A DNA stretch of 64,000 nucleotides from CAZQRP01 sp964596125 (lineage in GTDB: Bacteria > Chloroflexota > Dehalococcoidia > GIF9 > UBA5629): contig CAZQRP010000011.1 of the NCBI GenBank assembly GCA_964596125.1, forward strand, positions 1 to 64,000, written 5' to 3'. Position numbers and translations under genes: made by a program. The first letter of the stretch is position 1. Each line of letters begins with the position of its first letter. The notes under the pieces were generated by a model. That model had not been told where the DNA came from, searched no databases, and saw nothing but the letters and a program-made list of their open reading frames with translations. This document shows, one piece after another, positions 49,898 through 59,466 of this stretch.

Positions 49898-50596
49898 ATG
49901 GCCAATAAAAGGATACTGGTAGTTGATGATGATGCTAAAACCGTCGAGTTGGTAAAGCTCTACCTCAAACGGGATGGTTACAAGGTAATAACTGCCAACG
50001 ACGGGAATGAAGCACTGCGCCTCGCCCGTGAAAATCACCCTGACCTGATAGTCCTGGACCTCATGCTGCCCGGCATGGATGGCCTGCAGGTTTGCCGAAT
50101 CCTCAGAAAGGAGTCCGACGTACCGATTATCATGCTTACCGCGATAACAACTGAGGACGACCGCCTTACTGGACTGGAAATAGGAGCGGATGATTATGTA
50201 ACCAAACCATTCAGCCCCAGGGAATTAGCAGCAAGGGTCCGTGCCGTGCTCAGGCGCATACCTGAGGAAATGCTTATGCGCGGTCCAAAAGAGATTCAAT
50301 GTGGTAGTCTCAGCATTAACTTCCTGAAGCATGAGGCATATCTTGATGGCAGCCTGCTGAATTTAACCATGATTGAATTCAAGCTGCTGGGGATACTGGT
50401 AAGAGAGCCGGGCAGGGTTTTCAGCCGGGGACAGCTCATTGAAAAAGCAGTCGGCTATGATTTCGAGGGTTTCGACCGTACCATAGACGTTCACATCCAT
50501 AACTTACGTCGGAAATTAGAGCAACGACCCGGCCACAGACGGCTCATAAAGACCATTTATGGTGCTGGTTATAAATTAGTTGCAGGTAATGAATGA
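49898..50596 (+). CDS. OmpR/PhoB-family response regulator
   Basis: 232 residues. Receiver domain with Asp11-Asp12, phospho-acceptor Asp54, Thr82 region and Lys104 in TKPF; winged-helix DNA-binding domain from about 128 with [21 protein letters not shown] (partly quoted) and the C-terminal [10 protein letters not shown]. It regulates genes on phosphorylation by the kinase encoded directly downstream, whose start overlaps its stop by 4 bases. The best-fit subfamily by eye is PhoB/PhoP. Direct repeats upstream suggest autoregulation. Confidence 0.95.
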   Translation: MANKRILVVDDDAKTVELVKLYLKRDGYKVITANDGNEALRLARENHPDLIVLDLMLPGMDGLQVCRILRKESDVPIIMLTAITTEDDRLTGLEIGADDYVTKPFSPRELAARVRAVLRRIPEEMLMRGPKEIQCGSLSINFLKHEAYLDGSLLNLTMIEFKLLGILVREPGRVFSRGQLIEKAVGYDFEGFDRTIDVHIHNLRRKLEQRPGHRRLIKTIYGAGYKLVAGNE

Positions 50597-51951
50597 CTAG
50601 TAGTTTGCAGTTTCGCCTTTTGATAGCTTTCACACTGGTGATACTGGTGGCTACTGGAACAGTATCTCTTTTTGTAAGCCAAAATTTAAAAAGCAAAATC
50701 CAGCAGTATGATGAACATATTAACAGGATCCGTGCTCTCAGGATAGAAAGAGCGTTGTTCTATTATTACAGCCAGCGTGGAAGCTGGAAGGGCATTCAAC
50801 CACTGGTAGAACAAATGGAGATTTCACATGATCGGCGCATTGTGCTGACCGACAACAGCGGGCTGGTAGTTGCTGACTCCAAGGGGGAGCTTATCGACCA
50901 GTTATATAATCCGGTCATACCCGGGAGGCTCCTGATACAGCGGAAGAGCAATACTGTACTGGGAAGGCTCTATATCAGCCCAAATGAGTCCGATCCCACT
51001 TCTACAGGAAGTCTTACTAAATCAATAAACCGCTTTCTCCTTATGGGAGGCTTGCTGGCAATTATTGTGGCCACTATAGTCACTATTGTCCTGTCACGCC
51101 GAATTTCAAAACCAATTCAAGCTCTCACCCTGGCTGCCAAGCGACTTGGACAGGGTGACTTTTCTCAACGTGTCCAATTCCGGGACAAGGGAGAAATGGG
51201 AGAATTAGCGCAGACTTTTAATTCAATGGCTGATAGCCTGGAGCGTGCAGAGCTCCTGCGAAAGAACATGGTTACTGATGTCGCCCACGAACTGAGGACA
51301 CCGGTTTCTAATATCCGTGGTCAACTCGAAGCAATCGGCGACAAGTTAATAAAGCCGGATATACGCACATTAAGCTCGATCTATGAGGAAGTTATCCTGT
51401 TGTCACGGTTGATCGATGATCTTCAGGAGCTGACCCTTGCCGAGGCCGGCAAATTAAAGCTTGTCCATCAAGCCACAGATATTAAACAGATCATCAATAA
51501 AACAATGGCCGCCATTCGTCCCACAACTGCTACTAACGGGATATCCCTGACTACAGACCTACCAGACAATCTTCCTCTCTGTTATATCGATCCGCAGCGT
51601 ATTGGCGAGGTACTGCATAATCTTCTTGATAACGCGGTAGCTCACACACCCAGAGATGGAACCATAACGGTGGCTGCCAGAGAGGTGGATAAACTGGTGG
51701 AAGTGAGCGTTACTGACACTGGTGAAGGCATTCCCACCAACGATCTGCCGAACATATTCGAGCGCTTCTACCGGGTGGACAAGTCTAGAAACAGGGCAAC
51801 TGGAGGCACTGGTCTAGGCCTCACCATTGCCAGGCGTCTGGTTGAGGCACACGGTGGTACTATTGACGTAAGCAGTGAACCGGCAAAGGGCAGCCGCTTT
51901 TCCTTCACCATTCCGGTGTCACAGAAACGTGCTGCTCTTAACCACGACTGA
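50593..51951 (+). CDS. Membrane sensor histidine kinase (PhoR/BaeS-like)
   Basis: 452 residues. Membrane helices at about 7-29 and 148-168 enclose a sensor of roughly 118 residues. HAMP (about 169-222), HisKA with [11 protein letters not shown] (His232), and the HATPase domain with NLLDNAVAH (N box), DTGEGIP (G1), FERFYR (F box) and GGTGLGLTI (G2) follow. It is a full-length, active-looking kinase paired with the upstream response regulator. The signal is unknown. Confidence 0.95.
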   Translation: MTSSLQFRLLIAFTLVILVATGTVSLFVSQNLKSKIQQYDEHINRIRALRIERALFYYYSQRGSWKGIQPLVEQMEISHDRRIVLTDNSGLVVADSKGELIDQLYNPVIPGRLLIQRKSNTVLGRLYISPNESDPTSTGSLTKSINRFLLMGGLLAIIVATIVTIVLSRRISKPIQALTLAAKRLGQGDFSQRVQFRDKGEMGELAQTFNSMADSLERAELLRKNMVTDVAHELRTPVSNIRGQLEAIGDKLIKPDIRTLSSIYEEVILLSRLIDDLQELTLAEAGKLKLVHQATDIKQIINKTMAAIRPTTATNGISLTTDLPDNLPLCYIDPQRIGEVLHNLLDNAVAHTPRDGTITVAAREVDKLVEVSVTDTGEGIPTNDLPNIFERFYRVDKSRNRATGGTGLGLTIARRLVEAHGGTIDVSSEPAKGSRFSFTIPVSQKRAALNHD

Positions 51952-52048
51952 TTGACCAGTCTGTAAATCACACTGACATCCGTCCACTGCCGGTCTTCTG
52001 TATCAGGTATTCTAATGCTTACAGACTCTTTATACTATATACAGACCG

Positions 52049-52339
52049 TTACCTTTTAAGGAAATCCAGGCAGTACTTCTGGGTATTCCCTATCCAGTCG
52101 TCTTCCGGGATGATGTTATTGGCTACGATAGTACCTATTTTGGTGATCCCATGGTTATAAGGAATACTGTTTGCTGAAGAAATTCTTCTGGCCTTAGAAG
52201 AAAAGTTAATATCAATAAAACCTTGGTCGTTGAGATTGATTGAGAAAAGAACCATGAGTAAGATTATTGTCGCTATGATCAAGGTCAGTATCTCCAGCAA
52301 AATCAACTTCTTCATTATTTGATTATGCTTATATTTCAT
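52049..52339 (-). CDS. Small single-span membrane protein, unknown
   Basis: Up to 96 residues; ATG 52315 would give 88. A long hydrophobic segment at about 10-33 is followed by a polar domain of about 60 residues. It would be an N-in membrane anchor or an exported protein. I do not recognise the family. It lacks a clear ribosome-binding site and has no operon partner, so it may be a remnant, but its composition is protein-like and the frame is intact. Confidence 0.45.
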   Translation of the reverse strand: MKYKHNQIMKKLILLEILTLIIATIILLMVLFSINLNDQGFIDINFSSKARRISSANSIPYNHGITKIGTIVANNIIPEDDWIGNTQKYCLDFLKR

Positions 52340-52564
52340 TAATGATTAAACAAGCCTGCTCTCACGTCACACACTACGACTGCTTTTCATTTATAACGAT
52401 ATATCTCTCTAAAGGTTTAGTTCTATGCACTATCGTGCCGGATTTTTATTTTTAAATGGACAGCTAAGTTAATCGATATAATCACAACTATTAAGGGGTA
52501 GCCTGATTTTCTTCAAAAGAAGCGACTGTTGTATACTGGCTATAAAAGCTCTATTGCAAACTAG

Positions 52565-52573
52565 TGATATAAT
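52565..52573 (+). promoter_or_regulatory. Extended -10 promoter
   Basis: TGA TATAAT, 53 nt before the ATG at 52627. TTGCAA lies 8 bases upstream of the -10, not at a normal -35 distance. Confidence 0.5.
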
Positions 52574-52626
52574 AGAAATGACAATTTTGCAAAAATATTT
52601 CAAACTCCATACAAGGTAGAAGAATT

Positions 52627-53157
52627 ATGAAAAAAGCAGGAAAAGCAATAGTAAAACAGATGCCACCCGTTAAAATCTATCTGGACGATTTACAAGAGTT
52701 GTATAACATCCTCAAGAATACGTGTGAAAAGGTAACGATTAATACGGATATAGGTGTAATCAGCGATTTTGAACAGTTGAAATATCTTAATAATAAAAAA
52801 ATACACAATTTGAGTTTAGACTGTTGTAATCCATATATATCGCTAGATCTAAAAAAAGATGGTGCTCGCTTATACATCGCGGAAGGCTTGAAGTTTAACA
52901 AGGGCATTTTGGCTGAAATAGAGAGAACATTAGGGAGGTGCTACAGGAATCTTGCCCGTGTCTTTGCAAATTATGCTTTATTAATCATTTCATGTATCGT
53001 ACTAATTACGATGTCCTTCCTGGCTTTAAAATTTACAGAAGGCGCTATACGAGTGGGCCTCATTAGTCTTTTTACTGTTTTATATGCCTGTTTATGTGTC
53101 TTCAACTATAAAATAGAGAAGGTATATTCCACCATTATACTTTCTGATAGACAATAG
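52627..53157 (+). CDS. Hypothetical protein with C-terminal membrane hairpin
   Basis: 176 residues. The first 110 residues are soluble and mixed alpha/beta (KIYLDDLQELYNIL, then a strand-rich part with LSLDCCNPYISLDL), like a small ligand- or nucleic-acid-binding domain. Two membrane helices lie at about 117-138 and 143-162, leaving both ends in the cytoplasm. I do not recognise the family. AAGGTAGAAG precedes the ATG and an extended -10 promoter lies upstream. A GATGAAAA/TTTTCATC hairpin overlaps the stop. Confidence 0.65.
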   Translation: MKKAGKAIVKQMPPVKIYLDDLQELYNILKNTCEKVTINTDIGVISDFEQLKYLNNKKIHNLSLDCCNPYISLDLKKDGARLYIAEGLKFNKGILAEIERTLGRCYRNLARVFANYALLIISCIVLITMSFLALKFTEGAIRVGLISLFTVLYACLCVFNYKIEKVYSTIILSDRQ

Positions 53158-53404
53158 ATGAAAACCGTTTTTCATCGGAAATAAAGATTCTATAAATCCG
53201 CTTACTCCTTAATACTATACTTCTAAGCTGTCAAACAGCACAAAAAAGTCCGGCATACGGTTACCAACGAAGAAGACAGCATGATCAATATGGCTATATA
53301 GCTACTACAGCTTTTGCCTGTTTAAAACTTCTAGAGATTATAATCTTCTTTACAGGCTTAATAGCTGTTGAATTGCCCTAATCAGTGACTTCAGGACCTA
53401 CACT

Positions 53405-54676
53405 TTATCTATCACTTGAGATATTTTCTTTTTTCGTGATGTTATCCGTCGAGTACTTACTATGGGGAAAATTTCTAGAATCCCTTACATTCTCAGGTTT
53501 AGCAGACGTTGGCTTGGTAGTGTCTTCAGATTTAGCTCCCTGTTGTGCCTGTTTGTACCTTCTCTCTGACAACTCAATGGCATGCCTGAGAGCGGGTTTA
53601 ACCTGCTCTGGTGCACCACCCAAGGCACGCTCGAACGCAGCCAGATTCCTAGAGATACTCATCTTGAACGACTTTTTCAGCCTTTTAGACTCCGTGACTT
53701 CTTCCTGCTCTGAGTCAGGGACTATCTCTTCAGATTTCCTTATCTTAGTTGCAGGCCCTGATTCGGGCACCTGCTTTGGCTCAACTGCTGGCACATCCTC
53801 AGGTGACGGTTCAGGCTCAGGTGCCGGCTTGCGCTCCGGTGCGAGCACAGGCTCAGACACTGGCTCAGGTGCAGGCTCTGGCTCCACTGCCGGTCCAGGC
53901 TCAGATACTGGCTCAGGTGCAGGCTCTGGCTCTGGCGCCAGCACAGGCTCAGACACTGGCTCAGGTGCAGGCTCTGGCTCCGCTGCCGGTCCAGGCTCAG
54001 ACACTGGCTCAGGTGCAGGCTCTGGCTCCGGTGTTGGCACAAGCTCAGGCGTTGTAGGCATTTCAGGAATAGAAAAGAACTGCCCGGCTTCGGCCTCCTC
54101 CACTCTCTTGATGGCAAGATCAGCCTCTTCCAGGTGGTTAGCTAATTTTTCCGTTACTGTAACAATCTGTTCGGTCTTTCCCAGAGCAGCCATCGCCACT
54201 ATTTCCTGCGACCTGTTTTCAGCAAGATAGACATTGAATTTGGCTTTTGACACATCAGAAAAAGTAAACGTTAATCTTACCTGCTCAGCAGCCAACTTTA
54301 CTGGATACAAAGGTTGGTCGGGCAAAGCATCCGAAGATGCAGCTACAGTGCCAGCACTGCTGAATAATAAAACAAGAAACGCAGTTAATGCAGGCACCCA
54401 GGCCCTCTGTAAGGTAAAAAAACCGACCTTTGCCGGCTGCTGTTGAACATATCTGGCATATTGTTGTGCTCCCTCAATCCTGGCCCGGGCAATGGCTTTA
54501 AATACACGCCGAGGTCTGAGCGATGAAGCTCTTCTGCTAACATCAAAGGCAGTCCTTAGTAGAGGCTCGAGTTCAGCCGCCCTCCCAGGATATCTTTTCA
54601 AACAGTCTTGAATGCTTTCACCCAGAATTATCCGTTCAACGCACTCATTGAAAATTTTATCTAACTTTTTAACCAT
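53405..54676 (-). CDS. DUF5667-like membrane protein, probable anti-sigma partner
   Basis: 423 residues. The N-terminal 60 residues ([22 protein letters not shown] start) look like the cytoplasmic sigma-binding part, a membrane helix lies at about 93-112, and the extracytoplasmic DUF5667-type helical domain spans 120-195 with [19 protein letters not shown] Pro-Glu-rich repeat (217-282) and a basic helical region complete it. It starts 1 base after the ECF sigma gene on the same strand, suggesting it restrains that sigma factor in response to envelope conditions. The Pro-rich part could span cell wall. Confidence 0.8.
   Translation of the reverse strand: MVKKLDKIFNECVERIILGESIQDCLKRYPGRAAELEPLLRTAFDVSRRASSLRPRRVFKAIARARIEGAQQYARYVQQQPAKVGFFTLQRAWVPALTAFLVLLFSSAGTVAASSDALPDQPLYPVKLAAEQVRLTFTFSDVSKAKFNVYLAENRSQEIVAMAALGKTEQIVTVTEKLANHLEEADLAIKRVEEAEAGQFFSIPEMPTTPELVPTPEPEPAPEPVSEPGPAAEPEPAPEPVSEPVLAPEPEPAPEPVSEPGPAVEPEPAPEPVSEPVLAPERKPAPEPEPSPEDVPAVEPKQVPESGPATKIRKSEEIVPDSEQEEVTESKRLKKSFKMSISRNLAAFERALGGAPEQVKPALRHAIELSERRYKQAQQGAKSEDTTKPTSAKPENVRDSRNFPHSKYSTDNITKKENISSDR
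53831..54028. repeat. 48-bp tandem repeat coding for [11 protein letters not shown] units
   Basis: Four in-frame copies of a 48-bp (16-residue) unit inside the DUF5667-like gene. Alternate copies share GPA(A/V)E or VLAPE endings, so the true period is 96 bp. High identity at DNA level indicates recent duplication and possible length variation. Confidence 0.88.
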
Positions 54677-54677
54677 A

Positions 54678-55214
54678 TCACTTTTCGTAAAGGATCTTTT
54701 TCAATGATACCATACCATTAAACTGCAAGGCCTTAACTGTACCCTCTCTTTTACCCAGGATTTTCGCAGCTTCGGCAATGGACAGCCCGGCAATAAAACG
54801 AAGGGAAATCACTTCCCCTTGAGCTGGAGGTAAATGTTTCAACGCTTCAGTTAGCTCTTCGATATCGGATTTCTGTTCAGTCATAGTCACCGGATCCGCA
54901 TTACCAACAGCCGAAGACGCCTCATTCAGAGATGTTGTTTTATTTTTTATATCCTTTCTAATATGATCTATCACTTGATTATGAGCAATACGAAACAGCC
55001 ATGAAGCAAATGGTGCTTTCCCACTTTTATAAGACGAGATCCCCCTTAACGCTTTGATAAACACCTCTTGGGTTAGGTCCTCTGCCTCAGGCTGATTTTT
55101 AACTCTGAAATATATATAGCGATATATTTTATCGAAGTACCCATCATAAAGCTGTGTAAAAGCTGCTTGATTGCCATCTATCGCCTGCTGAACTAATATG
55201 TCTTCGCTTAACAC
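54678..55214 (-). CDS. ECF-type sigma-70 family factor
   Basis: 178 residues. Region 2 with [34 protein letters not shown] (partly quoted) and [18 protein letters not shown]; region 4 with [34 protein letters not shown] (shown in part here), the usual ECF layout. It directs RNA polymerase to a stress or envelope regulon. The start codon is GTG. The next gene on the strand, only 1 base away, encodes a membrane DUF5667-like protein that is the likely anti-sigma factor. Confidence 0.93.
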   Translation of the reverse strand: MLSEDILVQQAIDGNQAAFTQLYDGYFDKIYRYIYFRVKNQPEAEDLTQEVFIKALRGISSYKSGKAPFASWLFRIAHNQVIDHIRKDIKNKTTSLNEASSAVGNADPVTMTEQKSDIEELTEALKHLPPAQGEVISLRFIAGLSIAEAAKILGKREGTVKALQFNGMVSLKKILYEK

Positions 55215-55343
55215 CAGATAGACCTCTAATTATCTGGCGTCTATTATATAAGAACGAAGCATATGGGGAAAATGTTTATATTGAGCCGATACTATAGCAA
55301 TATTGCAGGGCGGAGTTACTTCATGAGTCGTGAAAACCGCTCA

Positions 55344-55371
55344 TTGCAGATTTTATTGACCTCAATATAAT
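55344..55371 (+). promoter_or_regulatory. Candidate promoter of korDABC
   Basis: TTGCAG at 55344-55349 and TATAAT at 55366-55371 with a 16-base spacer; a second -10-like TATAGT lies at 55375. Transcription would start 10-20 nt before the korD ATG, which lacks a Shine-Dalgarno sequence. Confidence 0.5.
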
Positions 55372-55396
55372 TATTATAGTATTGTTAACATTAATT

Positions 55397-55618
55397 ATGG
55401 GACAAGAGGTAAAAAACCGGGTTGAAATTTACGAGGGCTGGTGTAAAAAATGCGGCATCTGTATCGCTTTTTGCCCGCGAGGTACTCTGGAAAGAGGGAA
55501 GGACGGTTATCCGGTTGTGAAGAATCCCGAGGAATGTACCGAATGCGGTCTGTGCGAGATAAGATGTCCCGACTTTGCCATAGTGGTAAACAAGGATGAG
55601 CAAGAACCCAAAGAATGA
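55397..55618 (+). CDS. korD: 2-oxoacid:ferredoxin oxidoreductase, ferredoxin-like delta subunit
   Basis: 73 residues from ATG 55397. Two 4Fe-4S motifs, CKKCGICIAFC and CTECGLCEIRC, make it a 2[4Fe-4S] ferredoxin of the KorD/VorD type that carries electrons from the thiamine enzyme to ferredoxin. It is first in the operon and overlaps korA by 23 bases. An in-frame TTG at 55382 would add five hydrophobic residues and is less likely. Confidence 0.93.
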   Translation: MGQEVKNRVEIYEGWCKKCGICIAFCPRGTLERGKDGYPVVKNPEECTECGLCEIRCPDFAIVVNKDEQEPKE

Positions 55619-56744
55619 GTATATCCTACTCCAGGGAAATGAGTCCTGCGTTAGAGGTGCAATCGTTGCTGGCTGTCGCTTCTTCGCCGGATATCCAATT
55701 ACCCCGGCAACTGATATTATGGAGTTAATGTCTGCGAGTCTTCCTGAAATAGGTGGGAACTTCATCCAGATGGAAGACGAGATTGCCAGCCTCGGAGCGG
55801 TGATAGGAGCTTCACTCGCCGGAATTAAGAGCATGACTGCCACCAGTGGTCCCGGTTTTTCACTGATGCAGGAGCACATCGGCTATGCCTGTATGGCAGA
55901 AGTGCCCTGTGTCATAGTGGATGTGATGCGTTGCGGTCCCAGTACCGGAATACCCACTCTGCCATCTCAGGGTGATATAATGCAGGCCAGATGGGGAACA
56001 CATGGAGACCATCCCATAATCGTGCTAGCCCCCTCTTCGGTATATGAGTTCTTCGATCTCACCATTAAAGCTTTTAACCTTTCTGAAAGGTATCGCACCC
56101 CGGTGATATTGCTGGTGGATGAGATAATCGCCCACATGAGAGAGAGTGTTGCCCTTCCACCTGAGGAGGAAATTATTCTTGAGGATAGGCCAAGACCCAC
56201 CGTACCCCCCGAATGGTTTGTCCCGTATGGAGACCCTGGAACAGGCGTTCCTCAAATGTCACCGTTCGGCGAAGGATATCGCTACCATGTTACTGGTCTG
56301 GCTCACGATGTCCACGGTTTTCCCACCAGCAAAAGCGATGAGGTAACAGACCTCATGAACCGTCTCTTCAGCAAGATTTCCAAGGATTTCCACCTTTTGC
56401 AATGGTACAATTCATTTTATGCTGAGGATGCCGTGGTCACCGTGATCGCTTATGGGTCAGTAGCCAGGTCTGCCATGCATGCAGTGCGAGAAGGAAGAGA
56501 CCGGGGGCTAAAGGTAGGACTCCTGATATTAAAAGTGCTTTGGCCTTTTATGCGCCGAACAGTAATACGGTTTCTGGACACTTCGACAAAAGTGCTGGTT
56601 CCCGAGCTGAATATGGGACAGCTCTCTCGAGAGGTAAAGAGGGTAAATCAAAGTAACTGTTTAGTGACAACACTTAACAAGGTGGATGGGACCCTGATAA
56701 CTCCCGGGGAAATACTGGAGAAATTAGAGGATATCTACCCTTGA
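55596..56744 (+). CDS. korA: 2-oxoacid:ferredoxin oxidoreductase, alpha subunit
   Basis: 382 residues. The pyrimidine-binding domain has GAIVAGCRFFAGYPITPATDIMEL (part shown) with the catalytic Thr, QMEDEIASLGAVIGAS and TSGPGFSLM, followed by domain II from about 250. Together with KorB it decarboxylates a 2-oxoacid with CoA to acyl-CoA, CO2 and reduced ferredoxin; the reverse reaction fixes CO2. 2-Oxoglutarate is the likely substrate from overall similarity, but 2-oxoisovalerate or pyruvate cannot be excluded. The operon order is D-A-B-C with coupled overlaps. Confidence 0.94.
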   Translation: MSKNPKNEYILLQGNESCVRGAIVAGCRFFAGYPITPATDIMELMSASLPEIGGNFIQMEDEIASLGAVIGASLAGIKSMTATSGPGFSLMQEHIGYACMAEVPCVIVDVMRCGPSTGIPTLPSQGDIMQARWGTHGDHPIIVLAPSSVYEFFDLTIKAFNLSERYRTPVILLVDEIIAHMRESVALPPEEEIILEDRPRPTVPPEWFVPYGDPGTGVPQMSPFGEGYRYHVTGLAHDVHGFPTSKSDEVTDLMNRLFSKISKDFHLLQWYNSFYAEDAVVTVIAYGSVARSAMHAVREGRDRGLKVGLLILKVLWPFMRRTVIRFLDTSTKVLVPELNMGQLSREVKRVNQSNCLVTTLNKVDGTLITPGEILEKLEDIYP

Positions 56745-57580
56745 AAGAAACACCACATCTAATCCATAAATATTTACGCACAACTAAGAGGTTTCCTCAC
56801 ATCTGGTGCTCAGGGTGTGGTATAGGTATTTTACTCGGCACACTTATTAGAGCTATTGATCACAGCGGATACAGCAAAGATGACATCGCCCTTATCTCCG
56901 GTATCGGTTGTTCCGGGCGACTCAGTACGTTTGTGGACTTCAATACCATGCATACTACCCATGGTAGAGCATTGACATTTGCCACCGGGATAAAGCTAGC
57001 CAAACCTGAACTTAAAGTAATAGTGGTGATGGGAGATGGTGATGCCATCGCTATAGGGGGCAATCACTTAATACACGCTGCAAGAAGAAACATAGATATT
57101 ACAGCTATAATCATCAACAATCAAACATATGGTATGACAGGCGGGCAAACATCTCCCACTACACCTTCCGAAGTGGCAACCAGTTCCAGCCCATACGGTA
57201 ATCTAGAGCCCCCCTTCGATATTTGCCAGCTTGCCCAGGCAGCAGGTGCAGTTTTTGTTGGAAGGTCTACGGTATATCATACAACTCTCCTCGAGGAGGT
57301 GATCAAAAAAGCATTTCACAAGGATGGCTTTTCAATAGTAGAAGTAATGTCACAATGTGTAACCTACACCGGTAAACAGATGGGTGCTGATTCGGTTGTA
57401 GAGATGATGAAATGGCAGAAGGACAACGCAGTCCAGGTCGATAGAGCTGCGGACCTTGATGAGGAAGCACTCGCGCGAAAGATAGTCATCGGTGTGCTGG
57501 TCGATAGAGAAGCTCCGACATACCATAAAAAATATGAAGCACTAAGAAAAAATATTATGAACAAAAGCTATGAGGTATGA
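56741..57580 (+). CDS. korB: 2-oxoacid:ferredoxin oxidoreductase, beta subunit
   Basis: 279 residues. The thiamine diphosphate motif starts GDGDAIAIGGNHLIHAARRN and ends in NNQTYGMTGGQ. Cysteines for a 4Fe-4S cluster lie in WCSGCGIG, GIGCSGR and SQCVTY. It binds TPP and makes the active site with KorA. The start is TTG 56741, overlapping the korA stop by 4 bases. It overlaps korC by 11 bases, so all four subunits are translationally coupled. Confidence 0.95.
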   Translation: MKETPHLIHKYLRTTKRFPHIWCSGCGIGILLGTLIRAIDHSGYSKDDIALISGIGCSGRLSTFVDFNTMHTTHGRALTFATGIKLAKPELKVIVVMGDGDAIAIGGNHLIHAARRNIDITAIIINNQTYGMTGGQTSPTTPSEVATSSSPYGNLEPPFDICQLAQAAGAVFVGRSTVYHTTLLEEVIKKAFHKDGFSIVEVMSQCVTYTGKQMGADSVVEMMKWQKDNAVQVDRAADLDEEALARKIVIGVLVDREAPTYHKKYEALRKNIMNKSYEV

Positions 57581-58142
57581 GATAAGGATCGCGGGCACTG
57601 GAGGTCAAGGTGTTATTTTAGCTGGTCTTATTCTGGCTGAGTCAGGAGTGATTCAGAGACATTATGTTGTCCAGAGCCAGAAATATAGTGCGGAAGTCAG
57701 AGGAGGAACCTCTATTTCAGATATAATTTTCAGCGATACAGAGATAGATTATCCAAAGACAGTCGGGCTTGATATATTGCTTGCCTTAAACCAGAAGTCC
57801 TGTGATGAAAACCTGCCCGACATAAAGCCTGAAGGTCTGGTGATAATAGACGAAGACCTGATAGAGAAGGTTTTCTGGGAGAACGTGGTGAGAGTACCTA
57901 TTTCCCAAAGGGCGCAGAGCAAATTCGGAACCCAGAAAGTGGCCAATATACTGGCGTTAGGAGCTTTAGTACCATTTTGCCAATGGGTATCCTCTCGCTC
58001 AATCATTAACGCCATAAGGAGAAGGATGCCACCGAAGACCGTGTCGTTAAATCTACAAGCATTCCATGAAGGCCTTAAGCTCGGCCGCCACCTTGAGAAA
58101 AACTGGGCACCTGAAGATATAGAGAGTGCTACGGAGTTATAA
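57570..58142 (+). CDS. korC: 2-oxoacid:ferredoxin oxidoreductase, gamma subunit
   Basis: 190 residues. It begins RIAGTGGQGVILAGLILAES, the nucleotide/CoA-facing loop of the gamma domain, followed by QSQKYSAEVRGGTSISDIIFS, both standard in KorC/PorC. It completes the four-subunit enzyme with KorD, A and B. The last 20 residues are hydrophilic. A gap of about 150 bases separates it from the str-operon promoter; no terminator was recognised. Confidence 0.95.
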   Translation: MRYEIRIAGTGGQGVILAGLILAESGVIQRHYVVQSQKYSAEVRGGTSISDIIFSDTEIDYPKTVGLDILLALNQKSCDENLPDIKPEGLVIIDEDLIEKVFWENVVRVPISQRAQSKFGTQKVANILALGALVPFCQWVSSRSIINAIRRRMPPKTVSLNLQAFHEGLKLGRHLEKNWAPEDIESATEL

Positions 58143-58298
58143 CCATGACCTTTGCCATCACGTATCTATCACCTATAATTGATGCTCAACATGAATAAGC
58201 GAATACACCTGATTCTTTCGAATTGTCAGACGTAAAAGTGAAAATCGAATATGATTAATAACGGACAGTAATGGGAACTAACGCAAGGCTCATGACTA

Positions 58299-58328
58299 TT
58301 GACATTTAATTACACGGTATGGTATATT
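58299..58328 (+). promoter_or_regulatory. Promoter of the rpsL/S10 ribosomal operon
   Basis: TTGACA at 58299-58304 and TATATT at 58323-58328 with an 18-base spacer. The leader to the rpsL GTG is about 165 nt and contains the structured element at 58357-58443. Confidence 0.75.
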
Positions 58329-58356
58329 AATTCTTTGTGTCTGCTAGCCACTAAAT

Positions 58357-58443
58357 AGGTTGTTAAACCTGAAAAAGCCGGCTGGTTGAACCGGGCGCTA
58401 TTCTGACATGGTAGCAGCTCGGTAGACAACTAGGTGGCTTTTT
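58357..58443 (+). promoter_or_regulatory. Structured leader of the rpsL operon, possible attenuator
   Basis: A small hairpin AGGTT/AACCT (58357-58370) is followed by an outer stem AAAAAGCC (58372-58379) with GGCTTTTT (58436-58443), which encloses internal hairpins (GGTT/AACC and GCTA/TAGC). The right side ends in a run of five T, so the whole element looks like a branched terminator. It could allow feedback on ribosomal protein synthesis; I cannot name a known leader family. Confidence 0.5.
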
Positions 58444-58501
58444 GGTTATTAGATGAAAATATTATTTTTTTAATAAAAAAAGGGAAAGGGACTAGCAAAG
58501 G

Positions 58502-58921
58502 GTGCCTACGATTAATCAATTAGTTAGAAAGGGGCGGCAAAAGGTCGGTAAAAAGACCAAAGCCCCTGCGTTAGGTGTTACCTATAACGCTTTAAAGAAT
58601 AAAATCAGGCGAGATAGGAGTTCACCGCAGAAGCGCGGCGTCTGTGTTCAGGTTAAGACCATGACTCCTAAAAAACCTAACTCCGCCTTGCGCAAGATCG
58701 CTCGGGTACGGCTTACCAATGGCATTGAAGTTACAGCTTATGTTCCCGGGGAAGGTCATAATTTGCAGGAACATTCTGTTGTTCTGATACGTGGCGGCAG
58801 GGTAAAAGATTTACCTGGAGTACGTTACCATATCATCCGCGGGACTTTAGACACTGCTGGAGTTGAGAAACGCCAGCAAGGTCGGAGCAAATATGGAGCT
58901 AAGAGAGGCAAATCTAGCTAA
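58502..58921 (+). CDS. rpsL: 30S ribosomal protein S12
   Basis: 139 residues. The core [18 protein letters not shown] and [13 protein letters not shown] is standard S12, with Lys in TPKKPNS (the residue changed in streptomycin resistance). Between residues 24 and 40 an insert of about 13 residues, basic and Asn-rich, lies before SPQKRGVC, as in Gram-positive S12 proteins. The start is GTG with AAAGGG ahead. It leads the operon rpsL-rpsG-fusA-rpsJ and onward. Confidence 0.96.
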   Translation: MPTINQLVRKGRQKVGKKTKAPALGVTYNALKNKIRRDRSSPQKRGVCVQVKTMTPKKPNSALRKIARVRLTNGIEVTAYVPGEGHNLQEHSVVLIRGGRVKDLPGVRYHIIRGTLDTAGVEKRQQGRSKYGAKRGKSS

Positions 58922-58936
58922 TCTAGGGGAGACTGA

Positions 58937-59407
58937 ATGTCAAGGCGTGCAGGTGCAATAAAAAGACAAATAACTCCGGATCCCAAATACGGAAGCCATG
59001 TTCTGGCTAAATTTATCAACAAAGTAATGTTGAATGGGAAAAAGGCCACAGCCGAGAAAATTGTGTACGACGCTTTAGAATCAATTCAGCAGCAGACGAA
59101 AAAAGATCCTATGGAGGTTTTCGACCAGGGACTGAAGAATGCTACTCCTGTAGTTAGAGTCAGAGCGCGACGCGTAGGCGGAGCGACCTATCAAGTGCCG
59201 GTGGAAGTTACCCCGGAACGCGGCCAGGTCATGGCCATCCGCTGGCTCGTTGGTTTTGCCAGAGCTCGTACCGGAAAATCTATGGCAGAGAAGTTAGCGG
59301 CTGAAATCATCAATGCCTATCAAGGCGAGGGTGCAACTATTAAGAAACGACAGGATACGCACAAAATGGCTGAATCAAATAAAGCCTTTGCTCACTACCG
59401 ATGGTAA
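58937..59407 (+). CDS. rpsG: 30S ribosomal protein S7
   Basis: 156 residues, the usual length. It starts [12 protein letters not shown] and has [17 protein letters not shown] and the helix around [10 protein letters not shown], as in S7, which organises the 16S rRNA head. It follows rpsL by 15 bases. A reading frame for EF-G starts inside its last codons, but the likely fusA start lies 60 bases further. Confidence 0.96.
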   Translation: MSRRAGAIKRQITPDPKYGSHVLAKFINKVMLNGKKATAEKIVYDALESIQQQTKKDPMEVFDQGLKNATPVVRVRARRVGGATYQVPVEVTPERGQVMAIRWLVGFARARTGKSMAEKLAAEIINAYQGEGATIKKRQDTHKMAESNKAFAHYRW

Positions 59408-59466
59408 CAACAGCAGGAATTAAAGAATCACGAACAAAAACCATTGTTGGTACAGGAAACAATGAT

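Noticed and set aside
53831..54028. CRISPR-like repeat array
   Set aside because: The 48-bp units are contiguous, in frame and without spacers, so this is a coding tandem repeat.
53385..54230. 281-codon frame opposite the DUF5667-like gene
   Set aside because: It is an antisense shadow of the Pro/Glu repeat, giving a Gly/Ser-rich repeat without an independent start signal.
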